DNA of 64,000 nt, from the NCBI GenBank assembly GCA_016707115.1, contig JADJIH010000002.1:124001-188000 (forward strand). The letters are read 5' to 3'. The number at the start of each line of letters is the position of its first letter. The first letter of the stretch is position 1. Of this stretch, positions 16,707 to 24,783 are shown piece by piece. The notes below the pieces were generated by a model. That model did not search any database and had not been told where the DNA came from. It was given only the letters and a program-made list of their open reading frames with translations. The DNA is from Ignavibacteriales bacterium. GTDB taxonomy: Bacteria > Bacteroidota > Ignavibacteria > Ignavibacteriales > Ignavibacteriaceae. The position numbers and the translations under genes were made by a program.

Positions 16707-18914
16707 ATGGCACGTAGATTATCATCAAACGAAAAATTAAGATGCTTCCCAAACATCTTAAAAAAAATACAAACCCTCCTTGTAATCGGATTAGTTATTC
16801 TACCCACAAATATATATGCTCAATCGAATGATGATTGTTTAATGTGCCATAGTGATAATACACTCACTATGGAAAAAAACGGGAAAGAAATTTCCCTATT
16901 TGTAAAAGAAGATGTTTATAAAAGTTCTGCTCACTCAAAATTAAGTTGTGTATCCTGTCATAAAGGATTTGATCCTGAAAGCATGCCACATGCTGAAAAT
17001 ATTCTGGAAATAAATTGCGTTAATTGTCATCAAAAAGTTTTAACAAAGCATTCATTTCATCCACAGATTATTAAATCTAAAGGATTAGGAAAAAGTTCAG
17101 ATACTTCCTGTAAGAGTTGTCATGGAATTCACGATGTCGTATCACCAAAAAAATCCACGAGTAAATGGAACAATAAAAATTTAATTGTAACGTGTGGTAA
17201 CTGTCATAAAGATGCAAGTGATCATTATTTAACTTCAAATCATGCTGAAGCTTTTAAAAATGGAGATAAAGGAGCACCAAATTGTATTTCGTGTCATAAA
17301 TCATCTATTACCAAATCAGCTTTTAAGGATAATAAAGTTGAGATGAAAAAGGCGCAGGAAAAACTTTGCCTTTCTTGCCATCTTGATAATGATGATGTTA
17401 GACAAAGAACCGCACCATCTGCAGGTTTTATTCATGCTTATGATAATAGCGTACACGGTTTTGCATTACATAAGAAAAATAATGGTGATGCAGCTAGCTG
17501 TACAGATTGCCATACTTCACACCAAATTATTAAAGGAACCGATTCCAAATCAAGCGTTTTTAAATTAAATATTCCTAATACTTGCGGAAAGTGCCATTCA
17601 GAGATACAAAAAGAATTTTCTGAAAGCATTCATGGACAATTAGTAGCAACAGGAAATGGAGACGCTCCGTCTTGTACAAATTGCCACGGTGAACATAATA
17701 TTTTAAAAACTGATGATCCTAATTCACCAGTTGCATTTCAAAACGTATCAAGGGAGATATGTTCGCCTTGTCACGAATCAATGAAACTTTCTGAAAAATA
17801 TGGAATTTCTGCCAATAGATATAAAACTTTTTCACAGTCATATCACGGTCTTGCTCTTAGCGGAGGATCAGCATCTGTAGCAAATTGCGGAAGTTGTCAT
17901 GGAGTTCATAATATAAAACCATCATCAGATCCTACCTCGATGGTAAATAAAAATAATCTTGTAAAGACTTGCGGAACTTGTCATCCAGGAGCAAATGAAA
18001 CTTTTACACAAGGAAACATCCATGTTACACTTGAAAAAGCTGATGAACCTATATTATACTGGATATCAACTACATATATTTTTCTTCTAATCTCTTTACT
18101 TGGCGGAATGTTTTTACATAATGTGATTGATCTTTTCAGAAAATCAAAGATCAAAAAACTTAAACAACTTGGACACATCCAGGAAGAAAAGCACGGCCAT
18201 TCACTATATCTGAGAATGACTGTAAACGAAAGAATTCAGCACGCAACAATGGCTATCAGTTTTATGATACTTGTTATTACTGGATTTATGCTTCGATATC
18301 CTAACACCTGGTGGGTAAGTCATATAAGAGATTTATCAAGTCATGTTGTTGAATATAGAAGTTGGATTCACCGAATCGCTGCAATTGCTATGATTTTGGT
18401 TAGCCTTTATCATATCTATTATATTGCTTTTACACAAAGAGGCAGAGAGTTGGTAAAAGATCTTTTCCCAAAATTAAAAGACCTTACTGATGCAATTGGA
18501 GTTGCAAAATTCAATCTTGGATTTTCTAAAGTAAAACCTAAATTAGACAGATTCAGCTATGTAGAAAAAGCTGAGTACTGGGCTTTAGTTTGGGGAACTA
18601 TTGTAATGACCTTTACCGGTCTTTTAATGTGGATATACATTGATTACATCGGTGTATTTTCAAAACTTGATTGGGATATTGCAAGAACAATTCACTACTA
18701 CGAAGCATGGTTAGCATTCCTGGCAATTGTTATCTGGCACTTCTACTTTGTCATTTTTAATCCTGATATTTATCCTATGAGCCTTGCATGGTTTAAGGGT
18801 ACAGTAACTGAAGAAGAAATGGCTGAAGAGCATCCACTTGAACTTGAAAGAATAAAAAAGAAACAGGCTGAAGAAAGACGAAAATCTGAAGAAGATTTAG
18901 GCGATGAAGTTTAG
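16707..18914 (+). CDS. 13-heme cytochrome c fused to a b-type cytochrome domain
   Basis: 735 residues. After a signal sequence (hydrophobic 21-38) come 13 CxxCH sites at about residues 44, 81, 104, 135, 163, 193, 221, 265, 293, 323, 352, 394 and 422. A membrane segment follows at 448-474, then a formate-dehydrogenase-gamma/cytochrome b561-type unit (about 500-695) with four helices and histidines in NERIQHATM, YRSWIHRIAA, SLYHIYY, RTIHYYEAW and IWHFYF. The design resembles CbcL-type menaquinol oxidoreductases, where quinol is oxidised at the b hemes and electrons exit through periplasmic c hemes. Direction of electron flow is inferred. The C-terminal tail is charged and cytoplasmic. Confidence 0.93.
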   Translation: MARRLSSNEKLRCFPNILKKIQTLLVIGLVILPTNIYAQSNDDCLMCHSDNTLTMEKNGKEISLFVKEDVYKSSAHSKLSCVSCHKGFDPESMPHAENILEINCVNCHQKVLTKHSFHPQIIKSKGLGKSSDTSCKSCHGIHDVVSPKKSTSKWNNKNLIVTCGNCHKDASDHYLTSNHAEAFKNGDKGAPNCISCHKSSITKSAFKDNKVEMKKAQEKLCLSCHLDNDDVRQRTAPSAGFIHAYDNSVHGFALHKKNNGDAASCTDCHTSHQIIKGTDSKSSVFKLNIPNTCGKCHSEIQKEFSESIHGQLVATGNGDAPSCTNCHGEHNILKTDDPNSPVAFQNVSREICSPCHESMKLSEKYGISANRYKTFSQSYHGLALSGGSASVANCGSCHGVHNIKPSSDPTSMVNKNNLVKTCGTCHPGANETFTQGNIHVTLEKADEPILYWISTTYIFLLISLLGGMFLHNVIDLFRKSKIKKLKQLGHIQEEKHGHSLYLRMTVNERIQHATMAISFMILVITGFMLRYPNTWWVSHIRDLSSHVVEYRSWIHRIAAIAMILVSLYHIYYIAFTQRGRELVKDLFPKLKDLTDAIGVAKFNLGFSKVKPKLDRFSYVEKAEYWALVWGTIVMTFTGLLMWIYIDYIGVFSKLDWDIARTIHYYEAWLAFLAIVIWHFYFVIFNPDIYPMSLAWFKGTVTEEEMAEEHPLELERIKKKQAEERRKSEEDLGDEV

Positions 18915-18977
18915 TTTCTAAGCATTTTATTTTTATACTAAGTACAATTCAATATTCTTTTATTCTGTGAGAAAACT

Positions 18978-20474
18978 ATGAAGAAAAGATTCCCTCATTA
19001 CGTTTATAATCCGATAACAATGATAGGCGCCGCAATAGCATCATTATGTTTTGGATTAATTATTTTTCTCTTTGTGTTGGATTTCTTCAGCACTGAAGAA
19101 AACACTTACATGGGAATCCTGACTTACATTATTATTCCAAGCATTTTGATTATAGGACTATTGTTAATTGCTTACGGAATTATTAGAGAACGAAAAAGAG
19201 AACGCCAAGGCAAAATTCGTGAACAACGACTTCCGGTAATTGATTTAAACGATCCTAAAAAGCGAGCAATGTTTGTTACCTTTTCCGTCGGAACAATTGT
19301 ATTGATGTTGTTTTCTGCTTTTGGGAGTTTTAAGGCCTATGAATATACTGAAACAGATGAGTTTTGCGGAACAGTCTGTCATTCTGTAATGGAACCTGAG
19401 TACACAGCTTATCTTGATTCACCACATTCTCGCGTTGGCTGTGTTGGATGTCATATTGGTTCAGGAACAAGCTGGTATGTAAAATCCAAATTTTCTGGTG
19501 CTTACCAGGTTTATTCTGTTTTATTTAATAAATATTCTCGCCCTATTCCAACACCTGTTCATGCACTTAGACCAGCTGAAGGTACCTGTGAACAATGCCA
19601 CACCCCGTCGCATTTTTTTAACGAGAAAAAAGTTGATTACACTTATTATCTTTCAGACGAGCAGAACACCAAATCTAATTTAAGTATGCTTATGAAAATT
19701 GGCGGCGGAAAAAGTGAGCTTGGTTCGATTGAAGGAATTCATTGGCATGTAAATCCGGACAATATTATTTCTTATGTGCATTCAGATGAAAGACGCCTTG
19801 AGATTCCTTGGGTAAAAGTAACTTCTAAAGATGGTAAAGAAACTATTTTTAGAGATAAACGCGCCAAGTTTGATGAGAAAAATTTTAATAAGGATAATCT
19901 TAGAACAATGGATTGTATTGATTGTCATAATCGGCCTTCTCACATTTATCATCAACCCGATAAGATGATGAATGAAATGCTCTCAAAAAATAGAATCGAT
20001 GAATCAATACCATATATAAAAAGTATTTCTGTGGAAGTCCTTGAAGATAAGTATGAAACGAAGCAACAGGCCTTAGAAAGCATTCAGCAACGGATAGAAG
20101 ATTTTTATAGTTCCAACTATCCTGAAGTTTATGCATCCAAAAAAGGTGCAATTCAGTCAAGTATAGAAGTTGTAAAAAAGATTTACGCGAGAAATTATTT
20201 TCCATATATGAATGCTAACTGGAAACACTTTCCTAATAATATTTCGCACGTCTATACGCCGGGTTGTTTCCGATGCCACGATGGTAATCATGTTAGTGAT
20301 GATGGCAAAGTAATTTCCAATGATTGTAACAGCTGTCATAAAATTATTTCACAGACAGATAATTCTGGCAACATCCGTGTCGATTTGAATGGATTATCCT
20401 TTCAACATCCTGTTGATCTTGATAAAGCTGAAAAACTGCAACTATGTACAGACTGTCATTGGAAAAAAGATTAA
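18978..20474 (+). CDS. NapC/NirT-like seven-heme membrane cytochrome c
   Basis: 498 residues. Three hydrophobic segments (about 13-37, 47-69, 98-118) precede the heme part. The first heme motif is CGTVCH (130-135), a C-x3-CH variant within FCGTVCHSVMEPEY, the hallmark region of NapC/NrfH-like quinol dehydrogenases. Six CxxCH sites follow: CVGCH (155), CEQCH (204), CIDCH, CFRCH, CNSCH and CTDCH near the C terminus. It lies 63 bases after the 13-heme gene and is probably co-transcribed. It offers a second entry or exit for electrons between the menaquinone pool and periplasmic carriers. Confidence 0.9.
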   Translation: MKKRFPHYVYNPITMIGAAIASLCFGLIIFLFVLDFFSTEENTYMGILTYIIIPSILIIGLLLIAYGIIRERKRERQGKIREQRLPVIDLNDPKKRAMFVTFSVGTIVLMLFSAFGSFKAYEYTETDEFCGTVCHSVMEPEYTAYLDSPHSRVGCVGCHIGSGTSWYVKSKFSGAYQVYSVLFNKYSRPIPTPVHALRPAEGTCEQCHTPSHFFNEKKVDYTYYLSDEQNTKSNLSMLMKIGGGKSELGSIEGIHWHVNPDNIISYVHSDERRLEIPWVKVTSKDGKETIFRDKRAKFDEKNFNKDNLRTMDCIDCHNRPSHIYHQPDKMMNEMLSKNRIDESIPYIKSISVEVLEDKYETKQQALESIQQRIEDFYSSNYPEVYASKKGAIQSSIEVVKKIYARNYFPYMNANWKHFPNNISHVYTPGCFRCHDGNHVSDDGKVISNDCNSCHKIISQTDNSGNIRVDLNGLSFQHPVDLDKAEKLQLCTDCHWKKD

Positions 20475-20491
20475 TTTTTTAGATTAGAGTA

Positions 20492-21229
20492 ATGAAAAAT
20501 TCAATATTTATATTTTTTATTACTCTTTCAATTAGTCTTTTCTCACAGAATATTCCTGAAGGCTTTGTAGAAATTCGCGAAGTTATTCCAGATGTAATTC
20601 TTGATCTCCGTTATTTAACTAATCACAATTTTCTTGGTGTGCCTGTTGACGGGTATAAAGCTGAAAAATGTTACATCACAAAACCTGCCGCTGATTCACT
20701 ATTAAAAGTACAAACCGAATTAAGAAGATTTAATCTATCATTAAAAATATATGATGCCTACCGCCCGCAGCAAGCAGTAGATCATTTTGTTCGCTGGGCA
20801 AATGATTTATCAGATACTCTAACAAAAAAAGAATTTTATCCTACTATAGATAAAAGCAGATTATTTGTTGATGGTTATATAGCTGAAAAATCAGGACATA
20901 GTCGGGGCAGTACTGTTGATTTAACGATAGTACCAATTCCACTTCCCTATCAACCTGATTTTGAGATTGATAATCAATGTGAATGTTTTAAATCAGCTGA
21001 ACAAAGATTTAAAGATAATAGTGTTGATATGGGAACCGGGTTTGATTGCTTTGATTCCTTATCACACACTGAAAATAATGAACTTACCTCACAACAAAGA
21101 GTTAATAGGCTCTTACTTAAAAGTATAATGGATAAATACGGTTTCAAAAACCTTGCTGAAGAATGGTGGCATTTTACGCTTAGAAACGAGCCATTTCCAA
21201 AAACTTACTTTGATTTTGAAATCAAGTAG
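20492..21229 (+). CDS. VanX/DdpX-like D-alanyl-D-alanine dipeptidase, exported
   Basis: 245 residues. A signal peptide (about 1-19) is followed by the peptidase M15D fold: ILDLRYLTNHNFLG, IYDAYRPQQAV, the zinc motif SGHSRGSTVD (His and Asp ligands), MGTGFDCFD, and EEWWH near the C terminus (general base Glu and third ligand His). The family hydrolyses D-Ala-D-Ala. No vanH/vanA ligase genes are nearby, so peptidoglycan recycling is more likely than glycopeptide resistance. It lies 17 bases after the cytochrome gene. Confidence 0.92.
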   Translation: MKNSIFIFFITLSISLFSQNIPEGFVEIREVIPDVILDLRYLTNHNFLGVPVDGYKAEKCYITKPAADSLLKVQTELRRFNLSLKIYDAYRPQQAVDHFVRWANDLSDTLTKKEFYPTIDKSRLFVDGYIAEKSGHSRGSTVDLTIVPIPLPYQPDFEIDNQCECFKSAEQRFKDNSVDMGTGFDCFDSLSHTENNELTSQQRVNRLLLKSIMDKYGFKNLAEEWWHFTLRNEPFPKTYFDFEIK

Positions 21230-21337
21230 GTCAAAAACAATTCCCATAAAATAATTACCCAATTATTGGAACAAACCTAAAATCCATTTAGTCAAAGCAT
21301 CAGATTTAATTTTCAATAATGCTTTACGGAGGTTAGT

Positions 21338-22462
21338 ATGAAATCTTTAGTAGTGCTGATAATATTTTCTGTTTATTCCCTGGTTACTTTTCCAAATCAA
21401 ATGGTTGATAAAAAACCAACAAACAATAATTCAATTCAGCTTGCGCTGCTTTTAGATACAAGCAATAGTATGGATGGTTTAATTGATCAGGCTAAAAGCC
21501 AGTTATGGAAAATTGTAAACGAGCTTGCTACTTCAAAAAAGGATGGCAATCCTATTGATCTCTATGTAGCATTATATGAATATGGTAAAGATGCAATACC
21601 ACAGCAGGAAGGACATTTAAGAAATATAGTCCCTTTCACAGCAGATTTGGATAAAATTTCCGAGGAGCTTTTTAATTTAAAAACCAACGGCGGAAATGAG
21701 TTCTGCGGAAAAGTTATTCTTGATGCAGTTAATAATCTTCAATGGAAGAAATCTAATGATGAATTAAAGATAATTTTTATTGCAGGTAATGAACCATTCA
21801 CTCAAGGTGATGTTGAATATAAAACTGCTTGTAAAAAAGCTGTAAAAAATGGAATCGTTGTTAACACTATATTCTGCGGCAGCTATGATGAAGGCGTTCA
21901 GACAATGTGGAAAGATGGTGCTGATATTTCTGATGGAAAGTATATTAATATTGATCACAATGCAGCTATTGTTCATATAGATGCTCCACAGGATGCAGAT
22001 ATAATTAAGTTGGGTCAGGAATTAAATAAAACTTACATTGCATTCGGAAACTATGGAAGAGAAAAGAAAGAGATGCAGGCTGAACAGGATGCAAACTCAA
22101 TGAGCCTTAGCAATGAGGTTATGGTAGAACGATCAGTTACAAAATCCGGTGGACAGTATAGAAATTCTAATTGGGATTTAGTTGATGCAAAGAAAGATGG
22201 TTCGGTTAAGATAGAAGAATTAAAAGATGAAGACCTTCCTGATGAAATGAAAAAGATGTCCATGCAAGAAAGAAAAGCTTATGTAGACAAAATGGAAAAA
22301 GAACGTGCTCAAATTCAGGTTAAGATTAACAAGTTAAATGATGATCGAAGCAAATATGTTGCTCAGAAATTGCTTGAAAATAAAAATGATAACACGCTTG
22401 ATGCTGTAATGATTAAAACAATTCGTGAACAAGCAAAACAAAAGAATTATAAGTTTGAATAA
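21338..22462 (+). CDS. Exported von Willebrand factor A domain protein
   Basis: 374 residues. A signal peptide (1-19) is followed by a VWA domain with the metal-ion site LLLDTSNSMDG (about 39-49) and the later IIFIAGNEPF strand. The C-terminal third is highly charged with likely coiled coil (KKMSMQERKAYVDKMEKERAQIQVKINKL). Ribosome site GGAGG before the ATG. VWA proteins mediate metal-dependent protein contacts; partner unknown. Its 3' end overlaps the earliest possible start of the next, also VWA-containing, gene, suggesting joint function. Confidence 0.85.
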   Translation: MKSLVVLIIFSVYSLVTFPNQMVDKKPTNNNSIQLALLLDTSNSMDGLIDQAKSQLWKIVNELATSKKDGNPIDLYVALYEYGKDAIPQQEGHLRNIVPFTADLDKISEELFNLKTNGGNEFCGKVILDAVNNLQWKKSNDELKIIFIAGNEPFTQGDVEYKTACKKAVKNGIVVNTIFCGSYDEGVQTMWKDGADISDGKYINIDHNAAIVHIDAPQDADIIKLGQELNKTYIAFGNYGREKKEMQAEQDANSMSLSNEVMVERSVTKSGGQYRNSNWDLVDAKKDGSVKIEELKDEDLPDEMKKMSMQERKAYVDKMEKERAQIQVKINKLNDDRSKYVAQKLLENKNDNTLDAVMIKTIREQAKQKNYKFE

Positions 22463-24734
22463 TAAATTTAGACATGCTGAACTTGTTAAAGCATCTCACG
22501 CAGAGATCCCGAACCAAGATAACAAATATAAAAAGGTAAAAAATGTTAAAAAATTATTAAATAATATTTTAATAATTATATTTTCAACAAATTTATTTGC
22601 AGATGGATTCATTGTCATTCCCCGCCCAAATCCATTACCAAATCCGTTTCCGCTTGAGGTAGTATATCATAAAGTTGATGTAAAGATTGATGGACAATCG
22701 GCTATAACAAAAATTGATCAATCATTTTATAATCCATCAAATTATCAGCTTGAAGGTTTTTATATTTTTCCAATTCCAAAAGGCGCCATAATAAATAATT
22801 TTATAATGATAATTAATGGTAAAGAAACAAAAGCTGAATTACTTGATTCCGATAAAGCAAGAAAGATTTACGAAGATATTGTAAGGCAAATGCGCGATCC
22901 TGCTTTACTTGAATATAGCGAACAGAATATTTTTAAGCTGCGCATCTTCCCTATCGAACCAAGAAGTGAAAAGAAAATATCAATTAGTTATTCGCAGATC
23001 TTAGAATCTGATAATAATTTAGTCGAATATGTTTATCCTCTTAACACAGAAAAGTTTTCTGCAAAGCCATTAAAAAATGTATCGGTTAAGATTGATTTGA
23101 AATCCAATGAAAAGATAAAAAACATTTATTGCCCAACTCACGAAGTTGATATTGTAAATAAAAGTGATAATCATTCAATTATTTCTTTTGAAGCTGAAAA
23201 CACTAAACCTGATTCCGACTTCAAACTTTACTTTACAAAAAATTCATCCACTGTTGGATTATCTCTACTTAGCTATCAATCCGGTAAAAATGATGGTTAC
23301 TTTTTATTGAGTGCTTCGCCATCAATTGAAATAGATAAGTCCAATATTGAAAGTAAAGACATTACTTTTATTCTCGATGTTTCCGGAAGTATGAGTGGAG
23401 AAAAGTTAGAACAGGCAAAGAAAGCATTACTGTATTGTGTGAATAATTTAAACCCCGGTGATCAGTTTAATGTAATTCGATTTTCCACTGAAGCATACTC
23501 ATTATTTAAATCTTTAAAGAAAGCAGATAAACAAAATATCAATGAAGCTAAAAGATTTATTGATGATCTTCAGGCAATTGGAGGAACAAATATTGAAGAA
23601 GCATTTAGTTTAGCTTTTAAGAATTATAATGAATCAAATCGTCCACACTTTGTAGTTTTTTTAACTGATGGCAAACCAACAATCGGCGAAATGAATGATG
23701 AGAAACTTGTTAAGAGAATCTTAAATGTTAATAAAACAAATTCCAGAATATTCACTTTTGGGATTGGTGATGAAATAAACACTCATTTGCTGGATAAATT
23801 AACAGATGAAACAAAAGCCTGGCGTACTTATGTTAGCGATGAAGAAGATATTGAAATAAAAGTCTCCAATTTTTATGATAAGATTCAATCTCCTGTACTA
23901 AGTGATTTGAAATTAGATTTTGATAATGTTGAAGTTTATCAAACATATCCAAAAGATCTTCCTGATTTATTTAAGGGATCAAACTTATTAGTATTTGGAA
24001 GATACAAAGGAAACGGAAATGCAAAGATTGTTTTATCAGGAAAACTAAATGGTGAGCAGAAAGAATTTTCTTTGCAGGATAATTTCACTTCTTCAGGTGA
24101 TGAATATAATTTCATTCCACTATTGTGGGCTTCAAGAAGAATTGGAAACTTACTCGATTTAATTCGATTGAATGGTGATGACAAAGAATTGGTGGATGAA
24201 GTAACAATGCTTGCACGAGAACACGGGATTATAACTCCATATACAAGTTATTTAATTATGGAAGATGAAGAAATTAGAGTTCGTGGTGGAAGGTTGATTG
24301 ATGGTTTGCAATCACTTGCACCAAGACCAGAATTAAAAAAAGAAAATGAAGCTGATTATTTTAGAATGAAAGATAAAAGTGGAAGAGGAAGCGTTGAAGT
24401 CAGTGAAGAATTTCAAAACCTAAATTCAGCCACCAACCATAGCCAGACACAACAAGGGAGTGAAAGATTAGCTTATACAGATTTTAAAGGTGAAATAAAA
24501 AATCTTTCACAACAAGTTAGAAATGTTTTAGGCAGAGCAGTTTATCAGCAGGATAAGTTTTGGGTTGATAGTGAATTGCAGAAACGAGAAACGAAAAACA
24601 AGAAACGAATACAATTTAATTCTATTGAATATTTTGATTTACTGAACAAGGAGCCAGAGACAGCACAATTTTTAGCTCTTGGACAAAATGTTAGATTCTA
24701 TCACAACAATGTTTATTATGAGGTATATGAGTGA
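22425..24734 (+). CDS. VIT plus VWA domain protein (inter-alpha-trypsin inhibitor-like), start uncertain
   Basis: Up to 769 residues. VIT domain: VYHKVDVKIDGQSAITKIDQ to the SEKKISISYSQ region. VWA domain: ITFILDVSGSMSGEKLEQAK with an intact DxSxS metal site and FVVFLTDGKPT. A C-terminal extension matches the family in bacterial outer-envelope proteins. The true N terminus is probably MLKKLLNNILIIIFSTNLFA, a signal peptide. The ATG for it at about 22543 lies behind AAAGG but is out of frame by one base in a six-A run. The only in-frame starts (GTG 22425, TTG 22455) would translate a palindromic repeat. A one-base deletion or read error at 22551 is likely. Confidence 0.83.
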   Translation: MNKQNKRIISLNNKFRHAELVKASHAEIPNQDNKYKKVKNVKKLLNNILIIIFSTNLFADGFIVIPRPNPLPNPFPLEVVYHKVDVKIDGQSAITKIDQSFYNPSNYQLEGFYIFPIPKGAIINNFIMIINGKETKAELLDSDKARKIYEDIVRQMRDPALLEYSEQNIFKLRIFPIEPRSEKKISISYSQILESDNNLVEYVYPLNTEKFSAKPLKNVSVKIDLKSNEKIKNIYCPTHEVDIVNKSDNHSIISFEAENTKPDSDFKLYFTKNSSTVGLSLLSYQSGKNDGYFLLSASPSIEIDKSNIESKDITFILDVSGSMSGEKLEQAKKALLYCVNNLNPGDQFNVIRFSTEAYSLFKSLKKADKQNINEAKRFIDDLQAIGGTNIEEAFSLAFKNYNESNRPHFVVFLTDGKPTIGEMNDEKLVKRILNVNKTNSRIFTFGIGDEINTHLLDKLTDETKAWRTYVSDEEDIEIKVSNFYDKIQSPVLSDLKLDFDNVEVYQTYPKDLPDLFKGSNLLVFGRYKGNGNAKIVLSGKLNGEQKEFSLQDNFTSSGDEYNFIPLLWASRRIGNLLDLIRLNGDDKELVDEVTMLAREHGIITPYTSYLIMEDEEIRVRGGRLIDGLQSLAPRPELKKENEADYFRMKDKSGRGSVEVSEEFQNLNSATNHSQTQQGSERLAYTDFKGEIKNLSQQVRNVLGRAVYQQDKFWVDSELQKRETKNKKRIQFNSIEYFDLLNKEPETAQFLALGQNVRFYHNNVYYEVYE
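22472..22523 (+). repeat. Dispersed palindromic repeat, family B
   Basis: ACATGCTGAACTTGTTAAAG followed by CATCTCACGCAGAGATCCCG has the layout of a common Bacteroidetes repeat: left arm GCTGAACTTGTT, inner stem CATCT/AGATC, degenerate right arm. Read in frame it gives HAELVKASHAEIP, a peptide often produced when this repeat is translated. It fills the gap between the two VWA genes. Confidence 0.6.
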
Positions 24735-24748
24735 CTATAAACCACAAA

Positions 24749-24771
24749 CCCAGTTCCTCAAAGGAACTGGG
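24749..24771. terminator. Hairpin between convergent genes
   Basis: CCCAGTTCCT, CAA, AGGAACTGGG: a perfect ten-base-pair stem located between the stops of the VIT-VWA gene and the minus-strand FTCD gene. There is no long T tail on either side, so it may be a bidirectional stop signal or a transcript-end stabiliser. Confidence 0.65.
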
Positions 24772-24783
24772 CTTGTTAAATGG

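Noticed and set aside
20492..21229. Glycopeptide resistance cluster from the VanX-like gene
   Set aside because: No vanA/vanB ligase, vanH or VanRS-type genes nearby; likely cell wall turnover.
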